Made by a program: the position numbers and the translations under genes
Notes under the pieces: model-generated
What the model saw: only the letters and a program-made list of their open reading frames with translations
Databases searched by the model: none
Told to the model about the DNA's origin: nothing
Assembly (NCBI GenBank): GCA_023362775.1
Contig: JALMGJ010000015.1
Span: 7,972,501-8,036,500 of the forward strand
Length of the DNA stretch: 64,000 nt
Direction of reading: 5' to 3'
Source of the DNA: Charina bottae
Taxonomy: Eukaryota > Chordata > Lepidosauria > Squamata > Charinaidae
In this document: positions 24,165-33,796 of the stretch, in pieces
How the letters are laid out: the number at the start of each line of letters is the position of its first letter
How positions within the stretch are numbered: position 1 is the stretch's first letter

Positions 24165-24579
24165 CTGTGCGTTAACAGGACACCACAGGACCAGAGTCAG
24201 CAGTTTATCTTCATCTAAAGGAAAAAGGACATTCATTTGAGGACATTAATGTTCACATTTTAGACAGAGAAGATAGGTGGTTGAGAGAGGGGTCAAGGAA
24301 TCCATTTATGCCAACTTGGAAAATCCTTCCTTGAATAGAGGTGGGGGCCTCAGGCACAATCTTTCCCCTATCTTCCTCCCTGCTTTGTCTTCTGTGCCTA
24401 GGAAGATTAAGACCATTTCGCAAGCTCAACAGCAGCATGGTGATCTTAACGATCCTTCTTTAGATGATAAAGGGACTTAGAAATAACATCTCAAAAAAAT
24501 AAAAATAACCATGACCTAGCCCCAGGTGTAAGGTCACACAGCAACATATTTAAGGATTCCCTTACTAACTTTGCTCAGA
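24165..24579. other. unassigned sequence
   Basis: No gene or repeat recognised. Confidence 0.45.
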
Positions 24580-24655
24580 CTGAAGAAGCTCATTGGATAA
24601 GGAGCGAAACATTTCCTCTGAGAAAATAGAAATCCAGTTGACATGATTCAAGCTA
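24580..24655 (+). repeat. dispersed retroelement tail with hairpin-GAAAC core (probable)
   Basis: CTGAAGAAGCTC ... GAGCGAAACATTTC followed by AATCCAGTTGACATGATTCA matches a tail sequence I know from fish and reptile genomes. GCTC and GAGC can pair into a short stem between CTGAAGA and GAAAC. The parent element is not identified. Confidence 0.4.
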
Positions 24656-24869
24656 CAGACTAAACCTGGAATGTAATGAAATCATTTTGGTGAAGTCTCT
24701 AACTCTCCGAAGCTGGCACACGGGTGCCTTACTTGCCCTGTCCAGATCCAGGAAGTGCCCCATGGCACTTCTATTCAATGAAAACCAGAACCATCATAGC
24801 CCAATACACATTTTATAAATTGTGTTTTTCTCCAACTGGGGTTGGGTGAAGCTTTGATTGGTAGTTCTG

Positions 24870-25075
24870 ATTCAAAGGAGATGCAGTTGACTCTGAATCG
24901 AATTGTGTTTCCATGTAAGGTTTGATTGTTTGTAGTTTTAAACATCCTTTTAAAGATTAATTCAGAGAGTTAATTGGAATACCAATTCAAATCATACTGA
25001 CTCAATGATCTGAATCATGTTGATTCAAATCTGAATCAGTCTGAACATACCAGGCGGTTAATTCTCAATAAATGT
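24870..25075. repeat. GATTCAA-rich stretch
   Basis: Many variants of TGAATC, GATTCAAA and TTAATTC occur, as at 7370-7700. This may be an eroded palindromic transposon, but no termini are clear. Confidence 0.35.
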
Positions 25076-25107
25076 TCCTAATATTGTACTGTGAATTATT
25101 TTTTTTA

Positions 25108-25336
25108 ATCCGTTCAATTGTGTCTGATTCTCGGAGACTGCCTGGACAAATATCTGCAGTTTTCTTGGCAAGGTTTTTCAGAAGCGTTTTTCCATTGCCT
25201 CCTTCCTAGGGCTGAGAGAAAGTGACTGGCCCAAGGTGACCCAGCTGGCTTAGTGCCTAAGGCAGGATTAGAACTCACAGTCTCTTGGTTTCTAGCCTGA
25301 TGCCTTAACCACTACACCAAACAGGCTCTCTTAAGT
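25108..25336 (-). mobile_element. tRNA-derived SINE (Sauria type) with Bov-B-like tail
   Basis: Read on the minus strand: TTTGGTGTAGTGGTTAAGGC (A box), GAGTTCTAATCC (B box), CTTGGGCCAGTCAC, CCTAGGAAGGAGGCAATGG, GCCAAGAAAACTGCAG, GTCCAGGCAGTCTCCGAG, then AATCAGACACAATTGAACGG. The last words resemble the Bov-B 3' end (GAGTCGGACACGACTGAAC), as expected for a SINE copied by Bov-B. It differs from body A only downstream of the tRNA-related half. Confidence 0.8.
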
Positions 25337-25339
25337 TAG

Positions 25340-26858
25340 TAGTTTAATTAATAGGTTGGGGTTAAAGGTTGGTCAGCACAGGTTGGGGTTAAAGATTGGT
25401 CAAGACTCCTGCTATAATGGATGGAATTACTGTCCTACTTTAATTCCTTCCTACCCCCACAGTATGTCATTCTAAATATGTCTCTGGCAAATCCATTGCT
25501 GTATGTATATGTATATCAACCTTTGGGTTAATATTCAAACAGGTTTCTTAATAAAGACAAATGGAAATTTGTCTCTATTTTACTTTCTAGTGTTATGCCT
25601 ATATTTTACTGGCTCAATGCCTAGGAACTGTAGCTCATCCAGTGGAACTTCCATATAAGCATTTTCATTTTGCACCATTTAGAAGACATTAATTTGACTC
25701 ATTTTTCTGATTCTTCCATATGATATCTTGGAGTTAGCAGATTTGCAGATCATATTTTGAAACATATTGCAAAATAACTCAGTTGGACCTAACTTTTTGC
25801 AAGGAAAATATGGGGGAATGCAAACAATAAGTCCACATCTTAAAGAATAGCCTTTGCCAACCTGGAGAACTCTGGAATTCTTGGGATCCCAATCCCATAA
25901 TTCTCAGTTTATATTGGCCATGCAGGCTATGAGAAGTGCAAGTCTATAATTTTTGAACCTGGCATGTTCCTTCTGTATCTCCACATCAAGGGGCTTCTGA
26001 CTATCTTGGAAAGTTGAACCAATTAACACAAGAGATTAACTGGCTTGGCTAGTTGCTCTAGAAAAAGAAAAAAAACTGTGATGATAGTTTTGTAGCATTT
26101 CCTCTGGAGCTTTAGGCTGGCATGGCTTCCTATTACAGAGACCTTCCTTTGTCCTGCCTCCATTCCTCTCCTCTCCTTTCTTCAGAACCCAACAACGGTT
26201 TGGATCTTCCTATGCTTTCTCTGACCCTTCTTTCTGAATGGAGGAGTAGGTTTGCTTCTCCTGACTGTTGGAGATCCTGGCAAATCCAGCATGCCTCATC
26301 AGCATATGGATGGCTGCTCTAGGATGCAAGCTCTCCATGCTCTTTTGAGGAAGCTGTTTGTGGGCACTCCCACTTCCTCTCTCTTCCTCTCTTTTCCTTG
26401 GACCGGGAGCAAGCACATGGCTGTGTGCTGCCCCATCCTAGGCCATGGATGGGCCTAGGAGATTTCCCCCCCTTTCTACATGCATCTCTTGCAGCAAGCA
26501 GGGCAAGAGGTACTAAGTTTAGGGAACAAGAAAGAAGAAATGGAACATCATTTATCTACCAAAATTCTGTACCTACAATGAATAAACGTAAGGACTCTTT
26601 TGTACTTACTTTTCATACCTGCCATGTTTAAGCATGCATTTCTTTATGCTTGGGTGGGCTAAGGGTGTAAGATTAACCTGGATCTCTCTAATATGCTCAT
26701 GGGCTCTGTTTTTTAAACAATATTCTTTTTCTGTACACGTGTTTTGCAGCTCTGCTCCATTTCAGTAGTTCTAACAGACTGCTAAATGGGCTTCACTGAA
26801 AACGTCTGGCTTGCTTTCCCCTCAGTGCAAGCAGCAGTGAGGTGAAGAATGAGAATGA
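25340..26858. other. unassigned; possible old hAT fragment near 25.86 kb
   Basis: No gene is supported. TTGCCAACCTGGAGAACTCT with ATTCTCAGTTTATATTGGCC at 25855-25925 is reminiscent of old hAT-like non-autonomous elements, but no termini or TSD were found. Confidence 0.4.
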
Positions 26859-26866
26859 GGATAGGG

Positions 26867-26953
26867 CAGTGTTTCTCAACCTTGGTAACTTTCCGATGAA
26901 TTCTGGGAGCTGAAGTCCACACATCTTAAAGTTGTTGAGGTTGAGAAACACTG
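26867..26953. mobile_element. hAT-type MITE, 87 bp
   Basis: The left end CAGTGTTTCTCAACCTT and the reverse complement of the right end, CAGTGTTTCTCAACCTC, match at 16 of 17 positions. Flanking octamers GGATAGGG (26859-26866) and GGATAGGA (26954-26961) agree at 7 of 8, a slightly eroded hAT-length TSD. The interior word ATTCTGGGAGCTGAAGTCCA is typical of these small reptile elements. It has no coding capacity. Confidence 0.8.
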
Positions 26954-27560
26954 GGATAGGACATTGGTTGCCTCCTGGAGTGCCTGGAGAGGAAGGTGAG
27001 CACCTCCTGGCCAGCACAAGGAGAAGAAGTTGGGGATAGCTACTGGTTGCTGAACAGTAGTACGGACACGATCAGTACAGTACAGAGAGATGGCAAGTTT
27101 GGAGACCCTATTAAATGGGCCTTTGCTTCCGCATATACAAATAAAAAAGGCAAAGAGACCAACTCCAGTAAGTGCAAAGAACATGTGTGGAAAATGGACA
27201 GTGTGTCTTGTAACAAAACAAGGAAAAGGATTATTATCCTTACATCACTCAAAGCCAAAGCCTTGGCACCAGGTATGTTCACAGCTAACATGATGTCATG
27301 AACTCAGCTTACAGAGAGGGATATGCTTCTTGTGTTTATGCTGGAATGCTGAAGAAGGAAAAATAGCATCCTTTGGAGTCCATGAAGAAAGGGAGTGGAA
27401 TGATTTTGTGAGCCCAAGAGAAAAGTTCTGTGGCAAACTTTGAGTTTCGTCCTATGTGCAAACAAAGCCAAATTAGACCTTGAGAGTTAACAGCTTGCAG
27501 GCAGCCTGTATCTGCTTTGGCTAAGAAGTGACATTTTAGTGTGAAAGATGACCTTGTTGA

Positions 27561-27835
27561 TGGCTGTTGTGGGTCTTCCGGGCTGTGTGGCCATGTTCTG
27601 GAACTTGTGGTTCCTAACGTTTCGCCAGCATCTGTGGCCAGCATCTTCAGAGGGCAGGAGCACAGACAGAAGTGAAATCTCTGTGCCCGCTTCTGTCTGT
27701 GCTCCTGCCCTCTGAAGATGCTGGCCACAGATGCTGGCGAAATGTTAGGAACCACAACTTCCAGAACACGGCCACACAGCCCGGAAGACCCACAACAGCC
27801 ATCGAACTCCGGCCGTGAAAGCCTTCGACAATACA
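27561..27835 (+). mobile_element. foldback retro-insertion with 13-bp TSD (Penelope-like tail suspected)
   Basis: Two 114-bp arms (27559-27672 and 27690-27803) are inverted copies with about 3 mismatches and no gaps, around a 17-bp loop. The right arm is extended by AACTCCGGCCGTGAAAGCC and TTCGACAATACA. A perfect 13-bp duplication ATGACCTTGTTGA lies at 27548-27560 and 27836-27848, overlapping the left arm by 2 bp. TSD length and asymmetry argue for retrotransposition of an already inverted or template-switched RNA tail, not a DNA transposon. Inverted terminal copies are typical of Penelope-like elements. Family assignment is tentative. A further copy of the tail is at 61.82 kb. Confidence 0.75.
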
Positions 27836-27939
27836 ATGACCTTGTTGACTTACCCTCCCCCAACTAAATGGGACTTTGGTTGCTTGACAGAAACTACTAA
27901 GAGCCATTGTGGTATGTACAGTATAGCTGTGCAGTTCTT

Positions 27940-28180
27940 CGATTCAGTGATTCGCTCCAAAGTTTATCCACTAACATCTTCATATTGACTTCAATTTTCT
28001 GATTTGAATTAGAAACTCGAATCCATTTGTCAAACTGGGTTCCAATTAATTTTACTGGCCTTTTCTGAATTCCTTTAATTTCTTGGAATCCTTTCTAAAG
28101 GGTCATGTTCAGAACTGGATACAAGTTTGAGGCAGGGCAGACCAACACAGGATAAAGAGAAACTTGTCTTTTACAAGGTG
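27940..28180. other. GATTC-rich stretch and possible old CR1 piece
   Basis: 27940-28030 resembles the GATTCAA-rich stretches elsewhere. TTCAGAACTGGATACAAG at 28110-28127, with GGGCAGACCAACACAGG following, resembles a region known from ancient amniote CR1. Divergence is too high for a firm call. Confidence 0.3.
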
Positions 28181-28527
28181 TGAATTAGGAACGACCCCCA
28201 GGCCTTTGAGGCCTCAAGCAGCAGACCTCACATATAATTCTTCAGAACAAATACCAGGTAGGAGCTTTTAAAAAGGCACATAAGTTGGATGAAACATTGA
28301 TTTAGTATCCCCTCAAAGCAGTGCCCAGATGAAAGAAGCACTTCTCATTGACATGGGAATCAGAACACTTCAACCACTTAGATCTAGATGCTAAAAGGGG
28401 CTTCTCTGCATGTGAAGAGACCCCCTTCTCTTAGAGTGAAATGGTCCGTTGAAAAAAAAGTCAGAGCCCTTCCATTAAGGAAATGAGGCAGATCAACCTA
28501 ATTTTCAGAGAGAAACCACCACCTCCA

Positions 28528-28530
<3 letters not shown>

Positions 28531-28568
<38 letters not shown>

Positions 28569-28588
28569 TTATTTATTTATTTATTTTC
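28531..28588. repeat. (TG)n followed by (ATTT)n
   Basis: About 18 TG dinucleotides, then five ATTT units that abut the 3' end of a minus-strand SINE. The ATTT units are probably its A-rich tail. Confidence 0.9.
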
Positions 28589-29045
28589 TATTCCGCCTTT
28601 ATTATTTTTATAAATAACTCAAGGCGGCCAACATAGCTAATACGCCTTCCTCCTCCTCTTTTCCCCACAACAACAATCCTGTGAGGAGAGTTGGGCTGAG
28701 AGAGAGTGACTGGCCCAAGGTCACCCAGCCGGCTTTCATGCCTCAGGTGGGACTAGAACTCTCAGTCTCCTGGTTTCCCATTGGCTCCTTCCTAGGGCTG
28801 AGAGACAGGGACTGGCCCACGGTCACCCAGCTGGCTTCCGTGCCTAAGGCGGGACTAGAACTCTCAGCCTCCTGGTTTGCCATTGGCTCCTTCCTAGGGC
28901 TGAGAGACAGGGACTGGCCCAAGGTCACCCAGCCGGCTTTCATGCCTAAGGCAGGACTAGAACTCACAGTCTCCTGGTTTGCCATTGGCTCCTTCCTAGG
29001 GCTGAGAGACAGGGACTGGCCCACTAGACCAAACTGGCTCCTCTA
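28586..29045 (-). mobile_element. SINE (body A) with internal 102-bp tandem array
   Basis: The minus strand starts with an A-box head at about 29040-29024. It runs through about three 102-bp units and ends in the body-A 3' domain (GGGGAAAAGAGGAGG ... AATAAAGGCGGAAT). TTGGCTCCTT recurs at 28781, 28883 and 28985, which fixes the period at 102. Each unit holds a B-box region (GAGTTCTAGTCC type) and CCCTAGGAAGGAGCCAATGG. In the first unit the head joins directly to GGCCAGTC, so that unit lacks its own B box. Multiple of 3, the array keeps both strands open and creates false proteins. Confidence 0.85.
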
Positions 29046-30765
29046 GTGCCAGTTTATTAGTGGCAATCTGGACTGAGTTGGAGTGGTGCTGCTGGTGGTG
29101 CTGCTGATGGCCAGATCGATTGAAGCATCTAGCGATGCAATCCCAATCTGTTTCCTAGCATTATCCAAGTGAAATATATGCCCTCATGGGTGACATAAGA
29201 CTGGTCAAACCCCCCCCCCCGCCTTTTCTGCACAGTGTCTCTTGGAGATGCATTTCTTCTTCTTAAAATGACATCGCAGAACCTTTGTGCCCTCCCATTG
29301 TGTCGGGAGCATAAATCCCAGGGTTACCGGACAACATGGCCAGATGATATTCTAGAAGTTGTAGTTGGAACCCATAAGGAAGGTGCCAGATTGGGGATGG
29401 TCCTGGCACACACGCCAGAGTTTGGTTCACTTCCTCAAGACACATTGAAGCTTTGTTAGCACAACTGCAAAAAGTCATGTGTGAAGAGCCAGAATTTGGC
29501 ATATGAAGGCAACCTATTGTGTGGGTTCAGGGCATCTAGACAAAATAAAAGATACCAATCATCTTTACTTTAGGTGTAACATTTGTGAAAGAAATGGTGG
29601 GTAGAAGATTTGTGAAAATCCATTAGTGAAAGGATGAAGTGGTCAAATGAATCAGAGAAGGAAAGCAGAATTCTATCAAAATCCCATCCGGGGAAAAGGG
29701 AGGTAATATTTCCCCCCCTTTATTAACACCCCCTCCATTTCCTCCTCCTTATAAAGAAATTGTTACTTGATCACACTGCAGTTCAGTGACCAAAGTTCAT
29801 AACATGGTCAGATAACCATTGTGTAACTAGAAGAAGATGGAGGGAAGCCTTTTTTTTTAAAGAAAGAAAGGGGGGACCTTCAAAAGAAAGTCACCTTCTA
29901 CCCCACTCACAGACTTCTTCTCATTTTTAGCATTTCTCACAGAAATCTTTTAATCTCTGAGAAAAAGATGGGGGACAGGGTATGTGGAGGGGAAAAAAAC
30001 TCCCACTTTTCCAGAGATTAAAAAATTCCTGCAAATACCAGAGCACTGATCTAGCCAGGCATAAATCTGAAACTGGTATGGTTAAAGAAAAATGAGAAAG
30101 TTTGCCAGTAATTTTAACCATATCAAAAAGTAATATAAATAATGAGGATGAGCTACATGATAGGAATTCCCTAATCTTCCTCCCTAGAAGAAGGACCTAT
30201 AATTCACTCTTAGCAATTCTGTTAATTGCTTGGTGTTTTCTTCCCCAAAATGTTAGATTTAATTTCTGGTGAAACAAGATAACTGCACAAATCATGTACT
30301 AATTACAGGGCAGAAACAAGGTTCAAGGCAATTCCACCCCTTCGCGCCCCCCCCCCATCTGCCAGGAACAAATAACATTTTTATCTACGTAGCTCTCCAG
30401 ATTTTTTTTAAAGTTCTGGAATATCTATGTACTTTCATTCACAGAGGGGGAAACCTTGGACTCGCAGTACTAGCTCAAACAGGTTACTGGCCTTTAGCTG
30501 TTATAATATTTTTCCATGGCTCATTTGTCATTCAGAACAGCTGCCAAGTGTGCGAAATAGAAGAGCTGATCCCTATTGTAATGGCAAATGGAGCCCCTTA
30601 GAGCTCCAGGGGACTTCCCAGGGTCCAACCCCTTTCAGCTTGCCAGATCAAAATGAAAAATGCATTTCTGGAGCTTTGCACTCTTACGGATGCAGGCAGC
30701 AAGCTCTGAAAAGTTCTGAAAAAGATGTCAGTCAGTATCTTCTATCAACCTGCCTTCCCTTAATT
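29046..30765. other. unassigned sequence
   Basis: No supported gene. There are C-runs at 29210-29221 and 30346-30356. Open frames at 29235-29459 and 30269-30771 lack known domains. Confidence 0.5.
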
Positions 30766-30767
30766 AC

Positions 30768-30935
30768 ATAGGTTTTTAAACTGGTTTTAATTGGTTTTAA
30801 TGGTTGAATTATGTTGGTTATTTAGTTTGCATTTTAATTGTGTATGCTGCCCAGAGTCACATGCAGATGAGATGGGCAGCTATACTCATTCATTCATTCA
30901 TTCATTCATTCATTCATTCATTCATTCATTCATAT
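30768..30935 (+). mobile_element. CR1/L2-clade LINE 3' end with (ATTC)n tail
   Basis: TTTAAACTGGTTTTAATTGG leads to TATGCTGCCCAGAGTCACATG ... GAGATGGGCAGCTATA (the family 3' hairpin), then about twelve ATTC units from 30885. The tetranucleotide again starts at the LINE terminus. Confidence 0.7.
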
Positions 30936-31617
30936 ATATTCTCACTTTTTGGGGGTCTTATTAATTAATTAATTAATTAATTTTATGCATACACAATTAA
31001 CAAGACAACCTATAATCTTAAAGAAAAAAGTTATTTAAAAAAACAAAGAAAAAAAGAAAAACTCTACCTTACATTTTATACTTAAAAACATTTCCAAAAT
31101 CCACACTGCATTCTTTTTTAAATATGCATTTTAAAGAAACTCAAATACCCAAGCTGAATTGAATGGGCTCCTAAAAAATTTGCCACAATTTCTTTTTGTG
31201 ACCTTTGGGGGCCAAGTATCTTTCAGATATTTATTAGGCATCTGGATATTTGCCAGATACTTGGCATCCTATGAGACGCAAAATCTGAGATGTGATTTCA
31301 AAACATTTTGAAATCAAAACATTTTGAGATTTTGGTGGGGGATGTTGTGACGGTATTTTAAATTTAACGTATCGTGCTATTTTGTACATGACAGATAACA
31401 TGAGATAGTATTCAGGATTTGACAGTAATTTTGGCAACTGAGAATTTATTTGGAGTTTGATACATCTAAAATAACCAAGCGTTGTCAACATGACACTCAC
31501 ATTTCACCTTTAAAAATCTTGCCCCCAAATATAAATGTAGATCTTAATCTTGTCTCGTTTTGTGTCAGAAATTCAGGAAATAAAAAAGGGGGAAATATTA
31601 ATTAAAAGTTAAAAAGT
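30936..31617. other. unassigned sequence with (ATTA)n
   Basis: An ATTA run lies at 30960-30983. A local duplication of AAAACATTTTGA words lies near 31300-31330. No gene was found. Confidence 0.5.
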
Positions 31618-31618
31618 A

Positions 31619-31715
<97 letters not shown>

Positions 31716-31770
31716 ATCCATCCATCCATCCATCCATCCATCCATCCATCCATCCATCCATCCATCCATC
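31619..31770. repeat. compound microsatellite (TG)n, (TATG)n, (TA)n, (CCAT)n
   Basis: About 18 TG, a few TATG, about 22 TA and about 14 CCAT units in order. The CCAT end abuts the 3' end of a minus-strand LINE fragment, suggesting growth from that element's (GATG)n tail. Confidence 0.95.
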
Positions 31771-32592
31771 CCAATGCTGGGCCACATTGATGGCAGAGGT
31801 GTTTCCGGCCAGTAAGTCACTCTGTGTGCATGTCGGTCCCAAAGGGCACTGTAAAAGACAGGTAGTTGTTTGAATATTGCCGCATTTGCAGCAAGTATCC
31901 TTGCCCTCAGGGAGAAACCCCCATTTTTCCATATTATCTTTAGTTCTGGCCAGACCAGTGCACAATCTATTTAAATATCTCCAAACTGTCCACTCCTCCT
32001 CCGAACCTCCGGGCAGCTCCTCAAGCGGTTCTATCCAATTATGAAGATGTTTTGCTTGAGATTTCCATCTTTTTAATCGTTCTGTTTGAGGTGTAATAGC
32101 AATCTCCTCAGCGCAGTCTAAGAAGCTCCTTCTTGACTTCAATATTTTTGTAGGAGGTACTCGGTCAAATAATGGGTGTGCCGGATTATATAACACCTTT
32201 CCATATTCCACGACTTGCGCCACACTCCTTCTAATGCCTGGCGGGGCTATTTCCGCCAAGATATATAATTTATCAAGTGGAGTGGGGCGTAAACATCCGG
32301 TAACAATATGGCATGTGTCACTAAGCGCCGTATCCACCTGCATAGAGTGCAGTCATATTCTTCCGCCGAGTAGCACAATGCAAGGGCGGCCATGCGTAGA
32401 GTAGTAGGATGAGCACCCCAAGTACTACCAGCCAACTTTCTGAGGAGATTATTATGGGTGGAAATCTTTTCCTTTAAGTTGCAACAATGTCTTTTAAAGG
32501 TTAATGTTCGGTCCAATGTTACTCCGAGGTAGCAAGGCATCTCACAATGTATGAGACTCACTCCATCCCAGATAACAGCAAGCCTTAGATCT
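31771..32592 (-). mobile_element. non-LTR retrotransposon RT C-terminal fragment (jockey/I-like)
   Basis: Minus-strand words, in order: [56 protein letters not shown], then after a frameshift near 32330 [48 protein letters not shown]-like text and [19 protein letters not shown]. This order matches the post-catalytic part of a LINE group often annotated as jockey-like. There is no endonuclease and no YADD. The copy is 5'-truncated near 32.59 kb and non-functional. Confidence 0.7.
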
Positions 32593-33200
32593 TAATTAAA
32601 TACTTGAGGTTCAAAAACTGAGTGGGGAACATTAGTAGTGGGGAAAATTTGGCCGCAATCTAAAAGATACTGTTTCCAAATGGGGAGGGCTTGTGGATTT
32701 TCCATCTCCCCCAGGCTCTTCCTTTCCAAAGACAGAAGTTGAGGCAACATTAGCATTCCTTCCATCTTTTGTTGTATTTTCAGCATAGCAGGTCTCTCTG
32801 TTCTGGGGTTTATCCTCTACCCCTGTTCAAAATCCCAATTAAAAATAAACTCAAGATTAAAAACTCAGCCATGTGAATCATTGAATCCTGGGCCTTCATT
32901 GATTGCTTTGTTGATGGGCAAAGACATCTCTCTATAGCAGCCCTGCAACTCCAGAAGACTTGATTAGGACTGCAAGTCACTGGCAGCTCTTCCTTCAGGA
33001 GGCTGATCTATAAAAGCACTGGCAGTTGTGTGGTTGGCCAGAGTAAAATGAGGCACAATTTATGTGTTTGCTTTCCACAAGGATCTGGCTCAGTTTTATA
33101 ATGACCCTTTGGAGATAAGAATTAATACATAATACATTGCCCAATCTATTCCCTTTGAGACAGAAATCTGTATCCATCTATATCCAATTATATAAATAGG
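32593..33200. other. unassigned sequence
   Basis: This may include a few more bases of the LINE just downstream, but I recognise no motif. Confidence 0.45.
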
Positions 33201-33202
33201 CT

Positions 33203-33404
33203 CCTTCCTTCCTTCCTTCCTTCCTTCCTTCCTTCCTTCCTTCCTTCCTTCCTTCCTTCCTTCCCTCCCTCCCTCCCTCCCTCCCTCCCTCCCTCCTTCC
33301 CTCCTTCCCTCCCTCCCTCCCTCCCTCCCTCCCTCCCTCCTTCCTTCCTTCCTTCCTTCCTTCCTTCCTTCCTTCCTTCCTTCCTTCCTTCCTTCCTTCC
33401 TTCC
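33203..33404. repeat. 202-bp polypyrimidine (TTCC)n/(CCCT)n tract
   Basis: TTCC units flank a central CCCT/CTCC block, with no purine on the plus strand across about 200 bp. The Lys/Glu/Gly-rich minus-strand frames are artefacts. Confidence 0.97.
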
Positions 33405-33795
33405 TCTTCATGTGCATATATGCACGCACACACACACTTTAAGGGCTTCTTTAACAGCACTTACCACCACCCTACCCAGAAGGGTGCAATTTTTTCATTT
33501 GGGTGCAGTGATTGGATGCTTAGTGAATGAATTGCATTAAAGGCCCAACTTGTTCTTCTGAAATGAGGCATCCCTTTTGCTTGTTTTCCATCCAAGGCTA
33601 AACCTCTGAGTGTGAAACACATGCACTTTGATGCTAAGTCCATGCTTGTCAATACACATTCAACATGGGCACAGCATATGTCAGTATATTGTTTTCTATT
33701 CTTCTCCACAAACCTTCCTGGTTGGTACTAAATGTTAGTGAATGCATTGGATTTGAAATGGCTCTGCAACAAATAAGGACAGATCCATTGCAAAA
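33405..33795. other. unassigned sequence
   Basis: No gene or repeat recognised. Confidence 0.5.
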
Positions 33796-33796
33796 T

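Noticed and set aside
24580..24655. Functional hammerhead ribozyme
   Set aside because: The core has an extra base, the sequence before CTGA does not pair with that after the candidate cleavage point, and no stem I is visible. Kept only as a low-interest resemblance.
27336..27907. 175- and 86-codon minus-strand frames across 27.34-27.9 kb
   Set aside because: They cross the foldback insertion and its TSDs; the readable words come from the tail repeat.
28743..29046. Regularly spaced repeats, possible CRISPR array
   Set aside because: The unit is a contiguous 102-bp tandem of SINE sequence without distinct spacers, in a vertebrate genome.
31609..32343. 244-codon frame ending in Trp/Met/Asp/Gly, then Tyr/Ile, then His/Thr repeats
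   Set aside because: The first part is a LINE RT fragment; the rest is read-through into microsatellites.
33178..33460. Lys/Glu/Gly-rich frames on the minus strand
   Set aside because: Translation of the GGAA/GGGA tract.
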